This document shows positions 55,519-64,000 of a stretch of DNA of 64,000 bases, one piece after another. The stretch is from Fragilaria crotonensis (lineage: Eukaryota > Bacillariophyta > Fragilariophyceae > Fragilariales > Fragilariaceae): the NCBI GenBank assembly GCA_022925895.1, contig JAKSYS010000006.1:186001-250000 (forward strand). The letters are read 5' to 3'. Position 1 is the stretch's first letter, and the number at the start of each line of letters is the position of its first letter. Both the position numbers and the translations under genes were made by a program. The notes beneath the pieces were generated by a model that was not told where the DNA came from, ran no database searches, and was given only the letters and a program-made list of their open reading frames with translations.

Positions 55519-58242
55519 GATAGATGCGACCAGAAAGTGAATATACTGGAATGAGAAATGAGAGCTCGAACAATGTAAGTGGGGAGTGGGGACACGCAGC
55601 ACAACAGATGACTCAGAGAGCCTCATCCAGTTTACATAGCACGTACTGTAGCGGTATTCCGGATCACATATTCCGTAGAGGTTGGGGTAAGAGGTAAGAC
55701 ACTCGCGATCGTCTCGTGGCGAATTTGAAGGTGCTGTTCATGGCATACGGCATACATATGGCATGTGAGTACATACTGTATGTGCGTATCCGGTACAAGT
55801 ATCCCACCCTACAGTATAATACCTGTGTACAAGGTACAAGACACAAGTATGTCATACATGCATACTCCGAGAGAACAGGATACTACGTACTACGTACTAC
55901 GTACATGTCCATGGATCTGAGTACTACCGGTAGTACTGTACTACTAGCTATAGTACTGACAGACTTCCAGTATCGCCATATCGCCATACATATTTTTACA
56001 TCTATCCCGATCCCTAATTACTGTCGCCCGAGTGCACAGTAAAACATTGCATCCGTGCTCCAGTAACCAGTGTGACACTGCACGACTGGAATCAAATCTC
56101 TCGTCGTTTTAATTTCATGTTCATCTCATCCCATGAGATTGAACACTCATTTTCAAACGAGGCTCAACGCCTTGTGTACCGAAGACCACGCCGCGACACG
56201 AAACGACGTCTCCGCGAAACAAGGAGTGTTCCTTATTGTTCCAAGGAACACTCCCCATCGATCAGACCTCTCGCCTCGTGTTGCTCCTCACTCTTCTCAC
56301 AATTGTCAAAATAATTCATTTTTAGTGCCACTTGCCTTTTTCTGCACATACTGTGAATATTGCACATCATGAATGAAACTGACCATGACAAATTTTTACT
56401 GCTGGTCATCAAATTGTCAAACTCACCATACTGTACAAATATCAGTAGTCAGTATGACAGTACTCACTATTACGACAGCACACAACAGGGCAATCAGTAC
56501 AGCAGTACTTTTTGCTCATCACTTCCTCTGCCCAGCCATAGTCCGTGCACGTCTTAGTCTATCGTTACCGTACATAACGATAAACAGTAAGACAGTGCCC
56601 ACTATGACAAAAGCGATATTTCAACTAGTCAGTCTCTTGCACATTTATGTAGCGATAGAACGACAGATAGTATACGTATCATTATCCGTAGCGGTAGACA
56701 GCATTGTACTGCTGTACCGTACACAGATACATTAAGCAGTACTAGTCAGTGTCGTACTAGACACTTACCTACTGGGGGCGTGCCCCGTAACGGTCACGTC
56801 CTGGTTCTTATCCCGAACCCTATGCCAACCTAAGCGTCGACAGGTTCTGTTAACCCGAACCCTATCAAGTTCAGAGTACAGTGCAGTGTGCAGAGAATAC
56901 AACGGTCAACGGGCCCCGGGCAGCACGCAAGGGTACTCGAGTACTTGTATCTGATACCTACTGTATTAATGGACGACAAAGGTACTGTACACTGTAGTCC
57001 AGAGTCCACAGTCCAGAGTACTGGTAACAGAGAACAGAGTACGAGTTTAAACATAGTACCTGGACTAGAAAAATTATTCGCTATAATGGCGCCGTCATTT
57101 TTCAATTCTGAAGGCTGGATACCATAGACAGCACCTTGGGGATACTTTTAAGCACTTCATATGGTACTGAAGGTAGATAATTGATTAAGAGATGATTAGT
57201 CGAATTTTTTTGACATAGTACCTGGACAGTTCAGTCACTAGTGCAGTGCATTGAGTCCATTTCCATTATCTCATATTTGTTCGACGTTTTTTGCACGTTA
57301 AAGATACATCACAGGCGTATGTGCTACGATTATGTTGCCTTAGAAGTGACACATTTGTAACGAGGGCATTCGAATTGCAGTTGATCTGCACAACGTGAAT
57401 ATATTGTATTAATTATATAATAATAAAATAACTCAGATATTGTCTTACTGTATTTTCAAAAGTAATCGTATATATTTATTTTTTAATCCACGTACTGACG
57501 TAGCATTTGCGGTAGAAAAGTACATGGTACAAATTTTTCAGTAGAAATCTACATGAAAACTTTTTTACACTGTGTCCAGAAATGTATATTGTATAACGTG
57601 GTACGAATCGTTGTGTAGAACGGACAACAATTTTATGTACAAGTACTCCGTTAATGCCATATCCAGTTTGTTCGATCTGTCTAGAAATACTGGAAAATGT
57701 ATTTTGAATTCCAGATTCCAATGCTAATAAAGTGGTACAAATTTGCAGTAGGAAACTACATGTCCAGAATCAATAGTACGTAGTACGTACCTGTCGTACT
57801 CCGTACTCTAGGTATAGATCTTACCAGACCTCCTCTACCAGGTACCGTCGTGCAACAACCGCGGCCAACGGCCGCCCGCCAGACTGGTTTCGTAATAAAA
57901 TTATTGATTTTCGTGCGATTAAATTAGTAGCATGAGGTAGTTTGTAGGGAAACAGCCGTAGGATGAAAAAATTGATTCCCGAACAAACTAAAATTTTCAT
58001 AAGTTACTTTGACGATGTCGACTTTGCGGTAGCCGCTAGAAATGAAAAACTTACCGATAGGAAAACAGAGTCAGGCATTTGCTGCAGCATCGGTCTACCA
58101 ACATTTACCACTGGGATCACAAGAGCACTGAAGTCTTTCTTTCCTTTCCGTGACATGCTACGGTGATAAGGCGCTTAATTATGAAATTGAAACTAAGGTG
58201 AGCCCGGAAAAATCTCCATTTTTTTCTCGTTCCAACTTTTGA
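55519..58242. other. Long AT-rich spacer with GTAC islands, no gene seen
   Basis: 2.7 kb upstream of RING-H2 copy 2. GTAC islands at about 55790-55960 (TACGTACTACGTACTACG), 56940-57060 and 57600-57850. A perfect 12-bp hairpin lies at 56223-56254. No convincing coding frame. Confidence 0.5.
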
Positions 58243-58551
58243 ACACGACCATTTCAACAAAAAAGTCCTACAGTAACCCCCTATCGTTCGTGGCGTACTA
58301 TCGATGTTTACTCAGGTGCATCATCGATCTTACTGGATGGATACTTTGAAATCACTAATATTTTATTCCGTCCAGGTACTCGTCGTAATTTTGACCGTCC
58401 AGGTACTGTGTTTAAACCTGTACTCCGTAGGAGTACAACACAACTATCGTGGACAGACAAACACAACAATGACCTTCTCAACCTTCCGTCAATTGATGAA
58501 TTTTTGGAACAGCCAGACGGACAAAAGGTCGGCCTGAGGCTGGCGATTTAA
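58243..58551 (+). other. Open stretch of about 102 codons without ATG, protein-like, unknown
   Basis: Between a stop at 58240-58242 and a stop at 58549-58551 the frame reads sensible protein (for example RSWRTIDVYSGASSILLDGY, WTDKHNNDLLNLPSIDEFLE, QPDGQKVGLRL). There is no ATG near its start. It could be a 3' exon or a gene remnant. The family is not recognised, and chance cannot be excluded. Confidence 0.3.
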
Positions 58552-58730
58552 GCGTTATATTACTTAGATACCTTCGCAGTTTATTTTCCAATGATCCTAC
58601 AAAACAAATGTAGTTATTAATACACGAATATAGCATTTCACCAACTCGCGAAGCCCCTCCTGATCGAGCGGACAACAAAACTAGAAACAGCGCCTCGTAC
58701 CACATCTACCACTTCAAACTCTCCTTTCAG

Positions 58731-58909
58731 GTACGTTGGATGACTTCGTTCTTCTTCACCATGGCGGGCGTTCTGGAAAAGTGTTTGCGCAGGGATGCGA
58801 CAGGAATAGACGGCTAGGAGTGCATGATGTTGATACTAGACCCATTGTAGGCCATTCCATGTCCAATGACGTTCACTAATCAAGTTGTCTCCGTCCTCCT
58901 CTCGTTAAG
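58731..58909 (+). other. Probable 5' UTR intron of V-ATPase c copy 2
   Basis: Donor TTTCAG/GTACGT at 58731; acceptor GTTAAG ending at 58909 (or CCCCAG at 58917). Aligns with the intron of copy 1, with clear divergence. Confidence 0.6.
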
Positions 58910-58933
58910 CTCCCCAGCACCACTTAAAGCATC

Positions 58934-59443
58934 ATGTCAGTCGAGATGGAGACTTGCCCGGCGTCAGCGCCGTTTTTCGGGTTCATGGGAGTGACAAGTG
59001 CTCTGGTTTTTGCTAACATAGGCGCCGCTTACGGAACTGCCAAGTCTGGTGTGGGCATTTCAAGCATGGGAGTGATGAACCCTGGCCTGGTCATGCGTAA
59101 CATCATTCCTGTTGTCATGGCGGGAGTGTTGGGTATCTACGGATTGATTGTTGCCGTCATTATCCAGGGATCTATTGTTGCTCCTCAGAATGGATTGAGT
59201 CAATACAGTCTCTACACTGGCTTTGCTCACTTGGCCGCCGGTCTTTGCTGCGGTTTGAGTGGGTTGGCTGCTGGTATGGCTATTGGAATTGTTGGAGATG
59301 CTGGTGTGCGTGCTGTTGGACAACAGGAGAAGCTTTTCGTCGGTATGATTTTGATTCTGATTTTCGCCGAGGCTCTTGGCCTTTACGGATTGATTGTCGC
59401 CTTGATTCTTTCCCAAAACTCCTTCGTCTGTGAGGGGTGGTAA
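58934..59443 (+). CDS. ATP6V0C: V-type H+-ATPase proteolipid subunit c, copy 2, 169 aa
   Basis: Intact. The protein differs from copy 1 (36298-36810) only at one conservative site (FANIGAA for FANVGAA) and at the last residues (CEGW for CEGGN). The nucleotide sequences are almost the same, judging from both strands' translations, yet the leader introns and all flanks differ. Same four helices and same essential Glu (E146). Confidence 0.96.
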   Translation: MSVEMETCPASAPFFGFMGVTSALVFANIGAAYGTAKSGVGISSMGVMNPGLVMRNIIPVVMAGVLGIYGLIVAVIIQGSIVAPQNGLSQYSLYTGFAHLAAGLCCGLSGLAAGMAIGIVGDAGVRAVGQQEKLFVGMILILIFAEALGLYGLIVALILSQNSFVCEGW

Positions 59444-59805
59444 CTAGAGGAATTGTGTAAGAAGAGACAAGACTGTTTGGCTCACACACAGGCATGTAAC
59501 TTAGATCCAATCCAACCTTATGTTGCCGCTACAGTGACGAGCATTCGATATATTTCAGCCCTAACCTCTCTAGGACTCTGTGTATTCAGAACTGGTAATG
59601 TAGCATTAATTGTCGACAGTTCCGCTACTGGAGTATTTGCACCAGTACCATTTCAACAGTACAAGTACGATTGATACGGAATGTTTTTTATTGGAAGAAT
59701 CGTTGTTCCCCATGAAACTCCGCCAACCACGGCAGAGGGGCAGTAGCTCTTGTCCCTGTCCTTCCGTCGGCGTCTGCCAAATGCCAACTGCGATCTTTGA
59801 ACTTT
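59444..59805. other. Short spacer, no gene seen
   Basis: 3' flank of V-ATPase c copy 2 leading to the degenerate LTR that starts at 59806. Confidence 0.5.
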
Positions 59806-59950
59806 TGAGTAAAAGTAGACGTGCTAAGGGGAGACGGTGCAACGATATGCTAGTAACGGGTATAGATCATGGGATAGGTCAAGTTGTGAGATCGAGCTAT
59901 TGTACCGCATACTGTACAGTCGTGTACCGTACAACGCATACAATAAATCA
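59806..59950 (-). repeat. Degenerate LTR of the very old copia element
   Basis: TGAGTAAAAG...AATCA, about 145 bases. Matches the reverse complement of the 140-bp LTR at 5430-5569 only in patches (ends and the GTACTGTACA region). Confidence 0.7.
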
Positions 59951-62900
59951 GTCCCCTCGAACTAATCAGACGAAGTCGGGCGAGTCGCTTAGTTCGTCGT
60001 AATATAGCGAGCAAGATGTAAACGAAACATCGGATCAAAGTGATATTTAGTCGTCAAAAGACGATCAAGGTAACCCGTAGAACCCTTCGAACCTCAATGA
60101 GGGGTTATCAACGATGATCGGCAAGGTCGTGAAGATCAATCCCACAAGGTGATCATACTTCTGTCCACCTGGGATAAACTTCATACTTATGTCCGCGGGG
60201 TTGTCGTGGATTGACACATGTCAGTCAGACATTCACCCAGAGCTACCGCCTCGCGAACTGTATGATTACGTACGGAATTGGACTTCTTTTTCAAAGTCGA
60301 TTCGGGTCGTTGCGTGTTGTGTATCACATGTCCCCAAACAAATGAAGGAGGGACCGGATAGCTGTACACCCATCATTCGGAGCCTGTGGCGAAGACTGCA
60401 AAGAGTACCCATGCCTTGCTTCATTGCCACGAATTTGGCCCGAGGACACTAGTCTCAATCGTGGACTGTTTCCTTGAGAAGAACCACGTAATCAGCGGCT
60501 GCTGATTCATGTTGATGATGAAGCTAATTCACCTGTTCGTGAAGCTCCGGCATGATCGGAATCCACAAGTAGGCAAAGATCTACTGCTTCCCTTGTGGCT
60601 CCGGCGTATTCGGAGGTTTCGCCTCCTTCACGTTCCCGTAACATTGCTTCCAATCGCATTACTTAGACGAGGGCATGTCTATCACGAGATACGTCGGGTC
60701 GAACGCAGTCCTTGCGTTGTATTTCTTCGTATTGAGATAGTCGCGAAGTATAAAAGACAGCGGTCAAATGGCCGTCACGAGGTCGCTTGAGCAAGACAAA
60801 ACAACAACTCCGACATCTCAGTTGTGATATCGATTCGCCCCAAGTCAATGCACCATCGCAGAACACCAATCTGCGTCTGGGAGAACGAAGAGAGGTCGCG
60901 TCCAACAACGGGCTAGTAACATCGACTCCAGGCACATAGCTGGAAGGAACGGTCTCTCTGCTTGCTATATCCAATGCCGCGTGGGGAAGTTTACATCATG
61001 GAACTTCTGAACGTTTGTGCACGGCCTCGTGGATGTACTCACTGGACGAACTCGCTCATCGCCCAACGTTGCACTCCGTTCGGCAACGTGGTGGCATTTC
61101 ACAACGTCGTACCCAAGTAAAACTCAGGGTCGCAAATAGAGGTAGACCTTAGACACGCATCCGGATCTGCCACGCATGATCCTCAGCCCAAACGCCGCAA
61201 TCATGTAGTCGGCCAAACGATACATGAAATCTGCATCAGCAGTTCAAAGACTGTATAGTGCCCGAACAATTGCTGCCGCTATTTCAGCATTGGCCTCAAA
61301 TAACAGACCGAGTCGACACCGGATCTTCTCACTCTCTGGTGCCGTCAGGTAATCATTTTCAATGTTGGCAACTGTCACCTCTAAGTCGTTGAGATCAGCC
61401 AATAGTTTGAAAGAACGCTTGCGTATGCCACATACGTAGGCTGCGATTTCGTCACGTGGCCGCCGGCCACCAAGCAAGCTTTCCGTTCGACGTCCATCTG
61501 AATATCAAAACAAGATGGCAGTGGGTCTTCCCAAAATGGAGGAGGTTCCGAGTCACCTCTCATTACCTGAAAGGCTATTCGCACCTTAGTCATCTCAGTC
61601 CGAAAGGCATACCGCCATAAAATGTTACCGTTTTCGAGGTCGACGCGGGTGCAATCCTCATATGTTTTGGAACTTCGAGTCCAAATTTATGCACCCGCTT
61701 GTAGTATCGGTTATTTATAGTCGCAATTATCCGATCGCGCCGCTTTAATTGTGAATGGGACCCACCACGCGAAAGCGGGTTCGCTCTTGATTCCTTGAGC
61801 GATTGCATAGTCAGCAAACTCCACGGGATTGGACTCTTCCAAGTCCGCGAGTTGTTCTCATGAACAAATGCTTCCTTGTTCCATTCGACATAGAGTTGCC
61901 AACCCTTTGTCGTTTCGCGATGATGGCGATTCAATCCGTGCTGGACGAGCATATCTGCAAGTTAGACCGCAGAACCGTCTTCTTCATGATGAACAATCCC
62001 CTTCTGCAGGAGAAATCGATTGCCCTCTGTGTTGCACATTGTATACGTCTTCTGCATCATCACGTTGGCCGATAGTTCTGCCGTTTGGCCGTCGGCGAAC
62101 TCAACATTAAAAGTTCGAGTGTCCAAGCAAGATCAGATTGTGGTTCGCCCTTCAAACAGGACTTCCATCAAGCAAGTGCAACCTGTCAGCTTTGAACCTT
62201 TGCACTCAATATCTTATCGTCGTTTGGCAGAGTCACCTCGGCCCTAATAGACTGATTGAACGTGTCAGCACCAGGCTCATCATCGGCGTCAGGAACTCAA
62301 GACACTTCGCCGTCATCATCATCGACGTAATTCGAGAATGTTAGGCAGAGTCTCTAGGTCAACAAATCCTGGGTTTGTCGCAAAATCCTCACATTTGTAT
62401 TCGTCCCCTAGAATCGAGTTTGCCTTCTCCGTAAAGTCCTCGCACTTTGTTTCTTCATCGACTCGTCCGCCAATTTGTCTGGCGTCAACAAGCGAACAGT
62501 CGAACAATAAACCGTTTGGCCATTCCGCTTAGTAAGGACTTTCCTTGTCATAGCGGGCGGGACCTTTCTGGATATCAGGGCCCAAATCGTGGCCCAACAC
62601 CAGCGATGCACTCGAACAGCGCAAATGGTGGTACGACAGCAGTTCAGCCGCTGGAAACGGCCTCACCCGTCAAGTTTACAGATGTCGTGCGTGGTTAGAA
62701 ATCTAACATACGCCTCTCATTCCAGGCAATCATCCCAAAGGCGCTTGGGCGTACCGGATCGAATCGTTTGCCTCCCGACACCCTTCTTCCATTGTCTGAT
62801 TGCGGCCTCCGCAGGTTTTGACCACAGCGTGTGTGGCTCCGTGGTCCGTTTTCATCATGGTGTACACAGTACGCACGACACAGCCATCGGACGTTGCGAA

Positions 62901-63253
62901 TACTTGTACATATTTACAATTCCTTCGCGAATTAGTAGTATTCAATATCAGAGTGTCAGTGAAGAAGCAATCAGGCGATGTGAATGACAACGGTACCAGG
63001 TACCGTAGCTGATAGACGTTAGTGCAGAGCCGACGTGACAGCATCGGATGCAGTACGGTGGTGCGTAGTACTACGCCAGCACATTGACGAGTCGTCATGT
63101 ATATGGTACAGCATACGCTTCGCAGTTTGCATGTTAATTCCCCAATCCCTTGCCAACTAGCGTTGAGGACCAAATGGCTTTCCGGCGAGCAACGACCGAA
63201 GCGATGCAGTCGCGCGTCGCATCGAGTCCTCGTTATAATTCTGTAATTCGCTT

Positions 63254-63406
63254 GCGAGCGAATGCATGTTAGAAACCGAGAATAGTAGTCGCCTGGATGG
63301 TGGCGGTGCTGATTCGGTCCCCTGTTTCCGAGCGAATTACATGTTGGAAACCGAGCATAGTAGTCGCCTGGACGGTGGCGGTGCTCCGATTCGGTCCCCT
63401 GTTTCC
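63254..63406. repeat. Tandem duplication of a 77-bp segment inside the old copia element
   Basis: Two adjacent units, each containing AACCGAGxATAGTAGTCGCC and ending CCCCTGTTTCC, differ at a few positions. Confidence 0.85.
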
Positions 63407-64000
63407 AACAGGTATTTCGTGAGGCAGCTTCCTCGTCGGTGAAAACGTTGTCATAGGGGTCCCACGGGAGATCTTCGCCCGTGAGCGTAACATGAGGAGC
63501 GTCCCATATGCTTCAATGGGCGACTGTCGCGTCCGAAAGGTCAAGGTGACGCCGCGCACCGAGAGCGGAGACACGTACGGGGCGGAGGTGTCGTCAGCGG
63601 TGGGAATCACCAGCAACGAGTGTGTCAGGTCATTGCCATTTTCGGTTAAGAAACGAGGAATGTTGTTCACAAGAATAACATCATTCGGTGCGATATCAGG
63701 GATATGTATCGCCTGATGAACCATGAGACGAATCACTGTTTCACCGCTTACGAAATCATCAAACGCGAGCGCCGCCGAAACAGTTTAAAGATCCGTGGCG
63801 ACAGGACCTGATGTGTTGTAACCCGACACGTTTTATCTGACGATCGTAGTCACGGACTACTAAACAATTACTGCCTACTATGGCACAGTGGTCGGATGCA
63901 GATTCATGGGCAACCGACTTGTCGAGCAATCCCAACGTTCGAATGGCGGCCAAGCGTGCACAGCATCACTTCTTGGGCTCTTCGTTAGAGACTTTCTTCT

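Larger units (their letters stand above)
59806..64000 (-). mobile_element. Very old copia element, heavily broken, runs off the right edge
   Basis: Minus-strand remnants of the same family as the element at 5430-12002. From left to right: a diverged LTR (59806-59950), a purine-tract match (AGTCCCCTCGA at 59950-59960), RNase H remains about 60.2-60.5 kb, reverse transcriptase about 61.2-61.6 kb, chromo-like patch about 61.8-61.9 kb, integrase about 62.4-63.2 kb, and protease side about 63.4-63.95 kb. The gag side lies beyond the window. Many breaks (well over ten). Far older than the other two copies. Confidence 0.85.

Noticed and set aside
55519-55626. N-terminal extension of RING-H2 copy 2 from the upstream ATG
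   Set aside because: The paralogue starts at the equivalent of 55518 and the extension has no counterpart.
63254-63406. Tandem 77-bp repeat considered as a CRISPR-like or satellite array
   Set aside because: Only two units with no spacers, lying within a decayed copia element. It is a local duplication.

Overview
The window reads as nuclear DNA of a diatom, probably pennate. The evidence is several Ty1/copia elements carrying the chromo-like segment before the reverse transcriptase that is common in diatom copia elements, a plastid protein with a signal peptide and a V-S/F (ASAF-type) cleavage motif, few and short GT-AG introns, an SR splicing factor, AP-3 beta adaptin and V-ATPase proteolipid genes. 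No species can be named from the sequence alone. No rRNA, tRNA or CRISPR was seen.

Layout. 1-744 is the 5' part of an unknown gene running off the left edge. 1611-5411 is an apparently intact pogo-like DNA transposon with 24-bp inverted ends and a TA target duplication. Eighteen bases after it, 5430-12002 is a young copia element with identical 140-bp LTRs. 12003-15369 is gene-poor. 15370-36810 is the gene-rich core: a PAN/Apple-like membrane protein, an SR protein with one 413-bp intron, a HAD / methyltransferase-like / BchC-like dehydrogenase fusion, a class II fructose-bisphosphate aldolase with a hydrophobic C-terminal tail, a C2H2 membrane protein, a PC-esterase-like gene, a plastid-targeted membrane protein, AP-3 beta and V-ATPase subunit c. 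From 39.3 kb on the window mixes a RING-H2 gene and its truncated tandem copy, an older copia element (40981-50702) split by a DNA transposon (43625-46904), a MITE, a decayed IS630/DDE_3-type transposase (about 52.0-54.2 kb), a second RING-H2 gene, a second V-ATPase c gene, and a very old copia element (59806 to the right edge) of the same family as the first.

How it fits together. V-ATPase c and RING-H2 each occur twice, as neighbours, on either side of the transposon nest, which suggests duplication of a two-gene block followed by a local inversion. The host genes do not form an obvious operon or pathway. They are ordinary housekeeping and membrane-traffic genes (V-ATPase, AP-3, splicing, glycolysis) plus lineage-specific membrane proteins. 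Three neighbouring host genes between 21.5 and 30 kb each show a one-base reading-frame break, which is either local sequence error or decay. Non-coding DNA upstream of many genes is strikingly rich in the palindrome GTAC.
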